The position numbers and the translations under genes were made by a program. This document shows, in pieces, positions 30,173 through 38,201 of a stretch of DNA of 46,482 nucleotides. Origin of the DNA: a virus; the IMG/VR virus record IMGVR_UViG_3300028388_001949, positions 1 through 46,482 of that record, one strand, 5' to 3'. The notes below the pieces were generated by a model that made no database searches, had not been told where the DNA came from, and was given only the letters and a program-made list of their open reading frames with translations. Each line of letters begins with the position of its first letter. Position 1 is the first letter of the stretch.

Positions 30173-30646
30173 ATGGCTGAAGAAACGAAAACTGTAAGCC
30201 GGGCTTCCCGCGCTAGTGAAACCAGAGCTAAAACGGCACAGCGTAAGCCGTGGGCTCCACCGTCCATGTTGGACGCACCACCTGCCCCAGATGGGTTTAA
30301 ACACCGGTGGATTCGCGCTGAGACTCGCGGTTTTGATGACCGTAAGAACATCAGTGCAAAGCTAAGAGAAGGATGGGAGTTGGTTCGTGCAGACGAATAC
30401 CCCGACTTTGAAGCACCGGTTATAGATTCAGGTAAGTATGAAGGTGTGTTTGGTGTTGGCGGATTGATCCTCGCAAGGATCCCAGAAGAAACTGTCGAAG
30501 AGCGTACTGCCTACTTTAGTCAGCGCAATCACGATCAGATGGAAGCTGTGGATCATGATATGATGCGAGAGAATCAACATTCGACAATGCGGATCAGTAA
30601 CCCTGATCGGCAACAACGTGTAACTTTTGGTGGCCCTCGTAAATAG
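30173..30646 (+). CDS. conserved head-module protein of unknown function
   Basis: 157 residues. A basic N-terminus (SRASRASETRAKTAQRKPWA), then PPAPDGFKHRWIRAETRGFD and KLREGWELVRADEYPDF and a Gly-rich GVGGLILARIPEETVEERTA segment. I recall this layout just upstream of the capsid gene in other marine phages, without a function. Three bases after the scaffold stop. Confidence 0.75.
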   Translation: MAEETKTVSRASRASETRAKTAQRKPWAPPSMLDAPPAPDGFKHRWIRAETRGFDDRKNISAKLREGWELVRADEYPDFEAPVIDSGKYEGVFGVGGLILARIPEETVEERTAYFSQRNHDQMEAVDHDMMRENQHSTMRISNPDRQQRVTFGGPRK

Positions 30647-30673
30647 GGGTCACCCTGATTAGGAGAAAGCCTT

Positions 30674-31321
30674 ATGGCAAACCAAGATACATCTTTTGGT
30701 CTACGTCCTATCGGGTTGAACGGAAGCGCGACAAACTCTACTGGGGTAACTCAGTATGAAATTGCCGCGACAAACACGAACGCTATCTATCAGTTTTCGC
30801 CGGTTATTCCGACGTCTGGTGGAGTTATCGACATTGTCGGTGACGCGAATGGCGGAACTGTTCCTTTCCTCGGTGTCCTGATGGGTGTGGAATACGTTGA
30901 CTCTTCTACTAAGAAGACAGTCTTCAAAAACTACTGGCCGGGTGCCAATAGCGTAAGTGTTGACACGAACTTTCCTGTCAAAGCTTTCGTTGCGGACAAC
31001 CCAATGCAATTGTACCGTGTAGCGGCTGACGAATCAGTAACAGATCGCGCAACTGCTTTGGCAGACGTGTTCTCAAACTGTTCACTAGCAACTGCAACTT
31101 CTGGTTCTACTGCAACTGGACGTTCAACTGCACAGTTAGACATTAGCACAGCGGCAACTACAGCTACTCTTGCTATGCGTATCGTTGGCATCGTCGATGA
31201 CGAAGCAAACAACGACTACGACGCGGCAGGTGTAAACTTTGTTGTTCGTTTCAACTTCCATTACAACTCGCCAGCAAGTGCGTCTGATTCAGACTCAACT
31301 GCTGATTCAACAGGTATTTAA
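30674..31321 (+). CDS. putative capsid-associated/decoration protein
   Basis: 215 residues, Ser/Thr/Ala-rich with beta-strand patterns (ATSGSTATGRSTAQLDISTA, GVEYVDSSTKKTVFKNYWPG). TSFGLRPIGLNGS at the start recalls phage head proteins of unknown function. The acidic Ser-rich C-terminus (ASASDSDSTADSTG) may be flexible. Directly upstream of the capsid gene and likely a virion component such as a decoration or fibre protein. AGGAGA ribosome binding site. Confidence 0.6.
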   Translation: MANQDTSFGLRPIGLNGSATNSTGVTQYEIAATNTNAIYQFSPVIPTSGGVIDIVGDANGGTVPFLGVLMGVEYVDSSTKKTVFKNYWPGANSVSVDTNFPVKAFVADNPMQLYRVAADESVTDRATALADVFSNCSLATATSGSTATGRSTAQLDISTAATTATLAMRIVGIVDDEANNDYDAAGVNFVVRFNFHYNSPASASDSDSTADSTGI

Positions 31322-31332
31322 GGAGAAGGGTT

Positions 31333-32241
31333 ATGGCAATCTCTCGCGCACAACTAGCGAAAGAGCTTGAACCGGGCCTTAACGCCCTGTTCGGGATGGA
31401 ATACAACCGTTACGAGAACGAACACGCTGAAATCTTCACAGAAGAATCTTCAGATCGTGCGTTCGAAGAAGAAGTAATGTTGGGTGGTTTCTCAACTGCA
31501 CCAGTCAAGGGTGAAGGCACTGCCATCACATTTGACGATGCACAAGAGACTTACACTGCACGTTACACTCACGAGACAATCGCTTTGGCATTCTCTATCA
31601 CTGAGGAAGCTATCGAAGACAATCTGTATGATCGTCTAGCGTCTCGTTACACTAAAGCACTTGCTCGCTCAATGGCTCAGACCAAGCAAATTAAAGCGGC
31701 GTCTATTTTGAACAACGCGTTCAGCACCGGTTCACCTGTAGGTGACGGCGCGGCACTTTGTTCATCATTGCACCCATCTTTGTCTGGTAACCAGCGCAAC
31801 CAACTTTCTACTCCTTCGGATCTCAATGAGACTTCGCTTGAGCAGATCTTGATTGACATTGCTGGCTTGACTGATGAGCGTGGACTTAAGATCGCTGTTC
31901 GTGGCACTAAGCTGATCATTCCAAAGGAACTTCAGTTTGTTGCAGAGCGTGTTCTGAACTCTAACTTGCGTCCGGGTACAGCGGATAACGATGCCAATGC
32001 AATGAAGAACATGGGAATGTTGCCTGAAGGGGCAGTAGTCAACCATTTCTTGACTGACACTGACGCGTTCTTCGTTATGACTGACGCACCAAACGGTTTC
32101 AAATACTTTAACCGTTCACCAATCAAAACTGCTATGGAAGGTGACTTTGACACTGGAAATATGCGTTTCAAGGCCCGTGAGCGTTACAGCTTCGGCGTCT
32201 CTGATTGGCGCGCTGTCTTCGGTACTCCCGGAGCGGCATAA
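31333..32241 (+). CDS. major capsid protein (HK97 fold)
   Basis: 302 residues. The pattern ELEPGLNALFGMEYNRYENE, then the E-loop-like region with AFEEEVMLGGFSTAPVKGEG, then ALAFSITEEAIEDNLYDRLA, LCSSLHPSLSGNQRNQL, ERGLKIAVRGTKLIIPKELQ and PNGFKYFNRSPIKTAMEGDF is that of Mu-like/podovirus HK97-fold capsid proteins, with the C-terminal SFGVSDWRAVFGTPG end. AAGGAGAAGGG precedes the start. It forms the icosahedral shell on the scaffold. A terminator follows. Confidence 0.93.
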   Translation: MAISRAQLAKELEPGLNALFGMEYNRYENEHAEIFTEESSDRAFEEEVMLGGFSTAPVKGEGTAITFDDAQETYTARYTHETIALAFSITEEAIEDNLYDRLASRYTKALARSMAQTKQIKAASILNNAFSTGSPVGDGAALCSSLHPSLSGNQRNQLSTPSDLNETSLEQILIDIAGLTDERGLKIAVRGTKLIIPKELQFVAERVLNSNLRPGTADNDANAMKNMGMLPEGAVVNHFLTDTDAFFVMTDAPNGFKYFNRSPIKTAMEGDFDTGNMRFKARERYSFGVSDWRAVFGTPGAA

Positions 32242-32245
32242 GAAG

Positions 32246-32273
32246 AAGGGGGCGCTAGACGCCCCCTTTTTTT
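32246..32273 (+). terminator. intrinsic terminator after the capsid gene
   Basis: GGGGGCG (32248-32254), 5-base loop CTAGA, CGCCCCC (32260-32266), seven T. Flanking A-T pairs extend the stem. It would lower expression of the genes after the capsid. Confidence 0.94.
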
Positions 32274-32337
32274 ATCTATATTATTCAATAAACTTCTGAC
32301 AGCATTTTGCTGACACTAGCCACGACAGGAGATTATC

Positions 32338-32862
32338 ATGGCAAACACAACTTTCTCAGGCGTAGTACGTTCTGAAAACGGTTTTTCCGTTGTTTCTAAA
32401 AGCGCAACAACTGGCGCATTTACAACTTCTTTTACTTTAGATGCTTCAGGTCTTCAGGTTACACCTGTTTCTGTTAGCGACGGCGATGTAACTATCGCGG
32501 CGGCAACTAATGGTGGACGTATTAACCTTGTCCCTGATCCAACACAAGACAACACTTACACACTCCCAACTCCAGAAGCAGGCGTAGCGTACCGCTTTGT
32601 ATTTGCAGGTGCGGCGGCGGCATCATTTGATGCAATCTTCGACACAGGTGATGACGCTAATTTCTTCATTGGCGGTGTTACATTCCTTGACACAGACAAC
32701 GAAGTATCTGTTGTTGGTTCAGATGGAGATTCAAACAGTATCTTCCAGATCAATGTTCCAGCGGCGTTTGATGTGACATTCCTTGGATTGGACAGCACAA
32801 ATTACCAGATCTTTGGAACAGTAACTTCAGCGACTGCACCAGCATTCTCTGACCAAGCGTAA
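32338..32862 (+). CDS. putative virion beta-protein
   Basis: 174 residues, Thr/Ser/Ala/Val-rich, mostly beta (FSGVVRSENGFSVVSKSATT, GVAYRFVFAGAAAASFDAIF, VSVVGSDGDSNSIFQINVPA). The layout resembles phage decoration or tail proteins with a jelly-roll or Ig-like fold, but none is named. Preceded by CAGGAGAT; follows the capsid terminator by about 65 bases, a stretch that contains AT-rich sequence and no clear promoter. Confidence 0.6.
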   Translation: MANTTFSGVVRSENGFSVVSKSATTGAFTTSFTLDASGLQVTPVSVSDGDVTIAAATNGGRINLVPDPTQDNTYTLPTPEAGVAYRFVFAGAAAASFDAIFDTGDDANFFIGGVTFLDTDNEVSVVGSDGDSNSIFQINVPAAFDVTFLGLDSTNYQIFGTVTSATAPAFSDQA

Positions 32863-32873
32863 GGGGATAGCTC

Positions 32874-33410
32874 ATGGACAACTTGGCTCAGGTATACCAA
32901 GTTAGTCGAAAAGAGAGCGGCTTTGCCGTTCTCGGCGTCCATCGACTAAAAGAGTTTTCGATTGTGGGCACAGCGAGCGCAGGTAAGCTCACTGTTTACG
33001 ATACAGACACCGCTCCTGCTTCTGGGACCTACGGTCAATCAGGTACAACACTAACTGTCACTGATACAGGTCATGGGTTATCCACTGGCGATGTTGTGGG
33101 CATCTGTTTTGAGACAGGTACAGGCGGAACAGGTACTTCGGGTAACTATTCGATTACCGTCACAAGTGCAAATGCGTTCACGATTACGATGTTGAACTCA
33201 GACACCATTACAGGTGACCCCGCTTGTCACTATGTGGCAAATAGCGGAGCCAACCAAGAAACACCAAAAAGATGGTTGATGTGTAAATCTGTTGCCGCAG
33301 GCGATAGCTTTGCCAACACTTTTAACATTCCAAACAGCGGATTCTCTACTAAATTAGGAACTTACTTCTTAATGACGAATCTGTTAGAAGCGGACGTGTT
33401 TTACGAGTAA
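32874..33410 (+). CDS. putative virion protein with FCCH-like beta domain
   Basis: 178 residues. Residues about 60-105 (TTLTVTDTGHGLSTGDVVGI; GNYSITVTSANAFTITMLNS) carry a repeat-like motif common in phage tail and head-surface proteins. The ends are beta-rich (DSFANTFNIPNSGFSTK). AGGGGATAG is upstream. Likely a structural or decoration protein; precise role unknown. Confidence 0.6.
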   Translation: MDNLAQVYQVSRKESGFAVLGVHRLKEFSIVGTASAGKLTVYDTDTAPASGTYGQSGTTLTVTDTGHGLSTGDVVGICFETGTGGTGTSGNYSITVTSANAFTITMLNSDTITGDPACHYVANSGANQETPKRWLMCKSVAAGDSFANTFNIPNSGFSTKLGTYFLMTNLLEADVFYE

Positions 33411-33694
33411 TGGCAAGTACGAAAGATGTAAAACGTTCTCCTTCGGGACGCCTCTCCTACAGAGGCGAAACGTTTTCCGGGTACAACAAGCCAAAGCGTA
33501 CTAGCGGCGGCAACAAAAAGTTTGCAGTTCTTGCGAAAAAAGGAACTGAAGTAAAGTTGGTTCGGTTTGGTGATCCCAACATGAGTATTAAGAAAGATCA
33601 ACCAGATCGCCGCAAAAGTTTTAGGGCTCGTCACAAATGTGACACAGCAAAGGATAAATTTTCTGCTAGATATTGGTCTTGTAAGAAGTGGTAA
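33410..33694 (+). CDS. small basic head-module protein
   Basis: 94 residues, very basic (Lys/Arg). RSPSGRLSYRGETFSGYNKP, AVLAKKGTEVKLVRFGDPNM and RRKSFRARHKCDTAKDKFSA ending in RYWSCKKW form a pattern I recall in many marine phage head modules. Two Cys near the end may bind zinc. The start overlaps the upstream stop (TAATG). Function unknown; nucleic-acid contact in the capsid is possible. Confidence 0.75.
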   Translation: MASTKDVKRSPSGRLSYRGETFSGYNKPKRTSGGNKKFAVLAKKGTEVKLVRFGDPNMSIKKDQPDRRKSFRARHKCDTAKDKFSARYWSCKKW

Positions 33695-33696
33695 TT

Positions 33697-33876
33697 ATGA
33701 AGCCAGAAGAAGTTTTATCGAAGTTAGAGCAACACGAAGCTGAGTGTAACTTGCGCTACAAGCGGATTGAGGAACGTTTAGAGGATCAAAAAGCGTTTCT
33801 TGAGAGGCTGGATTTGCGGATGTGGGGCATTGCGGGGCTAATTGTAGCTACCGCGATTGCGGAGAGGTTTGTGTGA
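33697..33876 (+). CDS. small coiled-coil membrane protein
   Basis: 59 residues from ATG 33697 (a GTG three codons upstream is possible). A coiled coil (LSKLEQHEAECNLRYKRIEE, DQKAFLERLDLR) leads into one C-terminal membrane span (MWGIAGLIVATAIAERF). The next start overlaps the stop (GTGTGA). Resembles small phage hemolysin XhlA-like or spanin-type proteins in layout only. Confidence 0.6.
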   Translation: MKPEEVLSKLEQHEAECNLRYKRIEERLEDQKAFLERLDLRMWGIAGLIVATAIAERFV

Positions 33877-34103
33877 AAAGTCGAGTCAATCTTGGAAACG
33901 GTGCTTGCCCAACTAAGGCATCAAAGACCGTTGTGAGAATGAAAAAAGGTGGGGAAGTCAAGTCTGGCGGAAAGATCTGTCCCGCGGGTAAGGCTTGGGC
34001 AAAGCGCACTTTTGATACATATCCAAGTGCGTATGCAAATATGGCCGCATCAAAATACTGCAAAGATCCAAACTACGCTAAAAAGTCGAAGAAGAAAAAG
34101 TAA
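33873..34103 (+). CDS. small basic protein with Cys pairs and KKGGEV motif
   Basis: 76 residues with GTG start at 33873; GGAGAGG (33861-33867) is well spaced. The N-terminal half has MKKGGEVKSGG; the conserved core ICPAGKAWAKRTFDTYPSAY and MAASKYCKDPNYAKK is one I recall in many marine phage head modules. Basic Lys tail. Function unknown. The stop overlaps the next start. Confidence 0.7.
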   Translation: MKSRVNLGNGACPTKASKTVVRMKKGGEVKSGGKICPAGKAWAKRTFDTYPSAYANMAASKYCKDPNYAKKSKKKK

Positions 34104-34423
34104 TGGGTCAGCTTAAAGAATGGCGTGATCAAGACTGGGTTCGCATAGACAGCTCTGGAAACATTGTTGGTGAATGCGGCACATCTAAAGACAAAAAGAA
34201 TCCAGACCGTTGTTTGCCTCGTTCAAAAGCTCAAAGCTTGAGCAAATCTGAGCGTGCTTCTACTGCTAGAAAAAAGAAGCGCGAAGGGGCCAAAGGGAAG
34301 CAAGTGGTTAAGAACACCAAAAAAGCCGAAGTCAAGATGGCTTGCGGCGGAGCAGTTCGTCGTAACCATAAAGGCTGTGGTGCGGTTATGAATGAACGCC
34401 GTAAGAAGACAAGGTACAGTTAA
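34103..34423 (+). CDS. small basic conserved protein
   Basis: 106 residues. DQDWVRIDSSGNIVGECGTS then DRCLPRSKAQSLSKSERAST and ARKKKREGAKGKQVVKNTKK match a phage family I recall without function (possibly DUF5872/DUF6321-like). The C-terminus has MACGGAVRRNHKGCGAV, containing the AxGGxV motif, and is strongly basic. Likely virion-associated. Confidence 0.72.
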   Translation: MGQLKEWRDQDWVRIDSSGNIVGECGTSKDKKNPDRCLPRSKAQSLSKSERASTARKKKREGAKGKQVVKNTKKAEVKMACGGAVRRNHKGCGAVMNERRKKTRYS

Positions 34424-35022
34424 TGGAACTGGAAGATCAGATCGCACAAGAAATTCGAGACTGGTCTGCTTTTGCTTTAGAACAGCCTTCCGAAGACTTT
34501 GCAAACTTACCTCCGTGTCCTTATGCAAAACGTGCTTGGGCGGATAACAAGGTCACTATTTCTTTTAAATACGACGGCGACATGCAGGATTTGTATTCCG
34601 CCGTATCTCGATTTGATGACGATTATGATCTACACATCATCGTAGATTTAGCGTTTGAAGAAGATCCGGAGCAGTTTCAAGACTATCTGTATCAAATGAA
34701 CGAGGCTATATCAGATGGCATCTTCATAGATAAAGATCTATGGCTAATGGGGTTTCATCCTCATGACGCTCCAAACGAACTCATTGACGACCAGACCTTT
34801 ACCCCGTTAGTCGATGTGGAATATGCGATGATATTTGTACAACGTCTTACCAAGTTACAGCTTGCGGCGGACAAATTGAAAGCAAAGGGGTATTATGATA
34901 AGTATCTAGAAGAGTATGATGCAGAGCATTTGTTCATTCAGAGACGAGATTTATACGAACGTTTAATGGAGAATTCTAATGGCGATGAAACCAAAGAAGA
35001 TGATGCGCGGCGGTCCAGCTAA
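34423..35022 (+). CDS. acidic conserved protein of unknown function
   Basis: 199 residues, acidic. The N-terminal WSAFALEQPSEDFANLPPCP and YAKRAWADNKVTISFKYDGD blocks are familiar from marine phages, with no known role. The middle is alpha/beta (LHIIVDLAFEEDPEQFQDYL) and the C-terminus helical and charged. A single PCPYAKRAW motif could be a redox or metal site. It overlaps the next gene by 44 bases. Confidence 0.7.
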   Translation: MELEDQIAQEIRDWSAFALEQPSEDFANLPPCPYAKRAWADNKVTISFKYDGDMQDLYSAVSRFDDDYDLHIIVDLAFEEDPEQFQDYLYQMNEAISDGIFIDKDLWLMGFHPHDAPNELIDDQTFTPLVDVEYAMIFVQRLTKLQLAADKLKAKGYYDKYLEEYDAEHLFIQRRDLYERLMENSNGDETKEDDARRSS

Positions 35023-35140
35023 GAAAATGCGTGCTGGCGGCATGGTTAAGAAGATGGAAAAAGGCGGCTCGGCAGGTATGTCAGTTGCTGAACTTCGTAA
35101 GATGTGCAAAGACAAAGGCTACAAGCTAGTTAAAGCGTAA
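34979..35140 (+). CDS. 53-residue basic Met/Gly/Lys-rich protein
   Basis: MAMKPKKMMRGGPAKKMRAG opens a 53-residue protein, continuing GGMVKKMEKGGSAG and a short helix. GGAGAA precedes the ATG at 34979. Overlaps the upstream gene by 44 bases and the next start by one base (TAATG). Very similar small basic proteins occur in other marine phage head modules. It may bind nucleic acid; not proven. Confidence 0.7.
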   Translation: MAMKPKKMMRGGPAKKMRAGGMVKKMEKGGSAGMSVAELRKMCKDKGYKLVKA

Positions 35141-35808
35141 TGGCACTTTCTGGAAGCACTGACTTTGAACTTGATGTAGCTGATTACATTGAGGAAGCAT
35201 TCGAGCGTTGTGGTCTTGAGGTTCGTACTGGTTACGACTTAAAGACCGCAAAGCGTTCGCTCAACCTTATGTTAGCGGAATGGGCTAACCGTGGTTTAAA
35301 TCAGTGGACTATCGAACAACGTTCTTTCACCGTAACACAAGGAAGCGGAGAAATAGCTCTTGGTTCAGATGTGATTGATATTTTATCGGTAGTCGTTCGA
35401 CGCAGTAGCACCGACTTTGCGATAGACAGACTTAGTCGAGATGAATTTTTAAATATTCCCAATAAAACAACGCAGGGTCGCCCAACGCAGTTTTTCTTAG
35501 ATCGTCAGATTACGCCAAACTTAAAAATATGGCCCGTTCCCGAAAACAGCTCAGATGTCGTAATATACGACGCTTTGACTCGGATGCAAGACGCAGATAC
35601 TCAAACAAATACAATGGAAGTGCCTTTTCGGTTCTACCCTTGTTTGGCCGCGGGCTTGGCTTATTACATCGCTATGAAACGAGCACCACAACGTCTTCAG
35701 CTTTTAAAAGCGGTCTACGAGGAAGAGTTTGAACGCGCAATGACGGAAGATCGAGATAGAGCTTCGTTCAATGTCGTTCCGCAGTACGAATATTTTAGGA
35801 CGACGTAA
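35140..35808 (+). CDS. head-tail connector / neck protein
   Basis: 222 residues, mixed alpha/beta. DYIEEAFERCGLEVRTGYDL and AKRSLNLMLAEWANRGLNQW open with the helical pattern of podovirus neck proteins (P22 gp4-like DNA stabilisation family). The C-terminal half has FRFYPCLAAGLAYYIAMKRA. It probably docks under the portal. Exact family not certain. Confidence 0.72.
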   Translation: MALSGSTDFELDVADYIEEAFERCGLEVRTGYDLKTAKRSLNLMLAEWANRGLNQWTIEQRSFTVTQGSGEIALGSDVIDILSVVVRRSSTDFAIDRLSRDEFLNIPNKTTQGRPTQFFLDRQITPNLKIWPVPENSSDVVIYDALTRMQDADTQTNTMEVPFRFYPCLAAGLAYYIAMKRAPQRLQLLKAVYEEEFERAMTEDRDRASFNVVPQYEYFRTT

Positions 35809-36113
35809 TGTCTAAGTTTGCTCAGGGCAAGTTTGCTTACGCTACTTCAGATCGATCTGGGGTTCGGTATAAGTACAAAGATATGCGCCGCGAATGGAAC
35901 GGCTTGCTCGTAGGAAAAGACGAGTATGAACCTAAGCAACCGCAACTCGGTCCTTTTCGCCGAGTTGTGGACGCACAAGCTTTAAAAGATGCTCGCCCTG
36001 ACAGGGTAGAGCCCTACAGCGTATATGTGGGAATCCCTACAATCGAGAACCCTAATCCAAGACCTACCGCAGTTTATGGAGCAGTAGGAACTGTACAGGT
36101 AACAACGTCATGA
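35808..36113 (+). CDS. small neck/tail-module protein of unknown function
   Basis: 101 residues, conserved pattern AQGKFAYATSDRSGVRYKYK and EWNGLLVGKDEYEPKQPQLG, then KDARPDRVEPYSVYV. I recall this next to connector genes in marine phages. Stop overlaps the next start by 4 bases. Probably a minor virion protein. Confidence 0.72.
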   Translation: MSKFAQGKFAYATSDRSGVRYKYKDMRREWNGLLVGKDEYEPKQPQLGPFRRVVDAQALKDARPDRVEPYSVYVGIPTIENPNPRPTAVYGAVGTVQVTTS

Positions 36114-36760
36114 GCTTTACATACGCCCAACTTAAACAAGCGATTCAAGATTATACGGAAAATGATGAAACTACTTTTGTAACAAACCTTCCGATATTTA
36201 TTCGTAACGCAGAAGAAAGAATATTAAAAAGTATTCAACTTAATCTATTTCGTAAAAATGTTTCCGCAACTTTTACGGAATCAAACCAGTACCTTGCCGC
36301 TCCTACCGACTTTTTAGCACCTTTTTCGTTGTCTTATACTGATGGAAGTGGCAACAAAGAGTTTCTTTTGTTTAAAGATGTTAATTACATTCAAGAGTTT
36401 AATCCAAACGCCACCACAGAGGGATCTCCGAGATATTACGCTGTTTTTGATATTAATAACTTCATTATTGCGCCTACTCCGGACAGCTCGTATACGGCAG
36501 AGCTACATTATTTCTATAGACCCGCAAGTCTTACTTCAGGTGCGGAATCGGGCACAACGTGGCTTTCTGAAAACGCCTCTATTTGTATGCTGTATGCTTC
36601 TTTAATTGAAGCCTATACTTTTATGAAAGGAGAGCAGGATTTAATTCAAAATTACACTCAACGATTTGTTGAAGCCGCAGGAGGCTTAAAGCTCTTGGGC
36701 GAGGCTGAAGAAACTACGCAAGAGTATCGTGCTGGCCGAATCGTTTTACCAAAACAGTAA
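36110..36760 (+). CDS. adaptor (neck) protein, SU10-type
   Basis: 216 residues. FTYAQLKQAIQDYTENDETT and FIRNAEERILKSIQLNLFRK, with TLPTD-like YLAAPTDFLAPFSLSY and a helical C-terminus (LSENASICMLYASLIEAYTF; YTQRFVEAAGGLKLL), match the adaptor of phage SU10 and relatives, which links portal and tail. Between connector and tail genes, as expected. Confidence 0.8.
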   Translation: MSFTYAQLKQAIQDYTENDETTFVTNLPIFIRNAEERILKSIQLNLFRKNVSATFTESNQYLAAPTDFLAPFSLSYTDGSGNKEFLLFKDVNYIQEFNPNATTEGSPRYYAVFDINNFIIAPTPDSSYTAELHYFYRPASLTSGAESGTTWLSENASICMLYASLIEAYTFMKGEQDLIQNYTQRFVEAAGGLKLLGEAEETTQEYRAGRIVLPKQ

Positions 36761-36770
36761 CGGAAAAAAA

Positions 36771-37469
36771 ATGAAACACGAAAAATTAAAAAATGCAAAA
36801 ATTGCTATTGTCGCAATGGGTAGGTCTCAAATCAATTTTGCGTTATCGTTAGCGCATTCCGAACACTACGATGAAGTTTGGACCATTAACGCGACCGCTG
36901 GAATTTATAAGACAGACCGCATGTTTATGATGGATCCACCTGCGCGATTTCTTGATGACGATGTTGCGGGAACACAGACCGGTGTAGTTTCTAAGGTTAT
37001 CTCACAAGAGCAGGAGTTCCCTATCTATAGTTGCACTGAAGACACTCGATGTCCTTCGGTGGAAAAATATCCGATTTCTGAAGTCATTAAAGACACGGGG
37101 TTGTGTTACTTCAACAACACGGCGGCGTATGCCTTGGCTTACGCTGTTTATCAAGAAGTCGGAGAGGTACACATTTTTGGAGTGGATTTTTCGTATGCTA
37201 GTCAAATTCACTACGCCGAAGCTGGCCGGGCTTGTTGTGAGTTTTGGTGCGGCATACTAACATCCAAGGGAGTAATTCTTTCCGTTGCTCCGGAATCTGG
37301 TTTTATGGATATGAATGTGCCGCCTGAACAAAAGCTATATGGTTATCACCGCTTAGAAGACCCTCCGCACGTTTCGTTTGACGAGGGAATGCTAAAAATT
37401 GTGCCGTTGTCAGAAATAAAAGCACCTCCCGAGCCGAAAGACGGTGTTGGAATATTGTATAAGGGTTAA
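36771..37469 (+). CDS. DUF115/MptE-like Rossmann-type protein
   Basis: 232 residues; start 36771 chosen over an in-frame ATG in the adaptor gene, though only a weak purine tract precedes it. KIAIVAMGRSQINFALSLAH forms a Rossmann-like beta-alpha start; VWTINATAGIYKTDRMFMMD and EVHIFGVDFSYASQIHYAEA resemble the DUF115/6-hydroxymethylpterin pyrophosphokinase-like fold also seen in sugar-modifying enzymes. The substrate is not readable. Enzymes are unusual in a tail module; it may modify virion or host surface molecules. Confidence 0.65.
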   Translation: MKHEKLKNAKIAIVAMGRSQINFALSLAHSEHYDEVWTINATAGIYKTDRMFMMDPPARFLDDDVAGTQTGVVSKVISQEQEFPIYSCTEDTRCPSVEKYPISEVIKDTGLCYFNNTAAYALAYAVYQEVGEVHIFGVDFSYASQIHYAEAGRACCEFWCGILTSKGVILSVAPESGFMDMNVPPEQKLYGYHRLEDPPHVSFDEGMLKIVPLSEIKAPPEPKDGVGILYKG

Positions 37470-37471
37470 AA

Positions 37472-37765
37472 ATGTTTGACGTAAAAGTAAACGTGGCGGA
37501 AACTTTAACGCCTTTTGTAAAAACTACCGATGGACGAGGGCATACTCCCGAGGAAGTCGCTGAAATGTGCGTAGAGCGTTTGATCAAGGTGGGAGACAAT
37601 GCTCATCCACTCCTTCAGGCGCAAGCTCGTGCATTTAGAGAGCAAATGCTTGCAGTCGTGACTCAGTATATTAAAATGGGCATCAAGCAAGATCGTGCTA
37701 CACTATGTGCAGACCTCCGTAAGGCAGGTCAACATGAACTTGCCGATCAACTGAGGAGAATATGA
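37472..37765 (+). CDS. small conserved tail-module protein
   Basis: 97 residues, helical. TEDGRGHTPEEVAEMC-like opening (KTTDGRGHTPEEVAEMCVER) then LLQAQARAFREQMLAVVTQY and KQDRATLCADLRKAGQHELA, a pattern I know from marine phages near tail genes. Function unknown. The next gene follows after one base. Confidence 0.7.
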   Translation: MFDVKVNVAETLTPFVKTTDGRGHTPEEVAEMCVERLIKVGDNAHPLLQAQARAFREQMLAVVTQYIKMGIKQDRATLCADLRKAGQHELADQLRRI

Positions 37766-37766
37766 T

Positions 37767-38201
37767 ATGGCATTTGACGGAAACTTTATGTGCACTTCTT
37801 TCAAGGGGGAACTACTTGAGGGTGTGCATGATTTTACAGCGGGCGGAAACACGTTTAAGTTAGCCCTGTATGACAATAATGCTACTTTTAGAGCTAATAC
37901 AACTGCATACACTACGACTAATGAAGTAGGTGATTCAGGATCGTATTCTGCGGGCGGCGGTACGTTATCAAAGAACGGTGTGACAACTTCTGGAACAAAA
38001 GCGTTCACAGATTTTGATGATCTTTCGTTTACCACGGCAACAATTACTGCTCGTGGCGCGTTGATTTACAACGACACTGCGACAGGTGATCCGTCTGTAG
38101 TTGTTCTTGATTTCACGGAAGATAAAACTTCCACGGCAGGAACATTTACAATCGTTTTTCCAACAGCCAACTCGACTTCAGCGATTATTAGGGTCGAGTA
38201 A
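37767..38201 (+). CDS. putative tail/virion beta-protein
   Basis: 144 residues, beta-rich: HDFTAGGNTFKLALYDNNAT, GDSGSYSAGGGTLSKNGVTT, TTATITARGALIYNDTATGD and TAGTFTIVFPTANSTSAIIR. This pattern occurs widely in phage virion proteins of unknown structure. Stop overlaps the start of the repeat protein. AGGAGAA ribosome binding site. Confidence 0.75.
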   Translation: MAFDGNFMCTSFKGELLEGVHDFTAGGNTFKLALYDNNATFRANTTAYTTTNEVGDSGSYSAGGGTLSKNGVTTSGTKAFTDFDDLSFTTATITARGALIYNDTATGDPSVVVLDFTEDKTSTAGTFTIVFPTANSTSAIIRVE

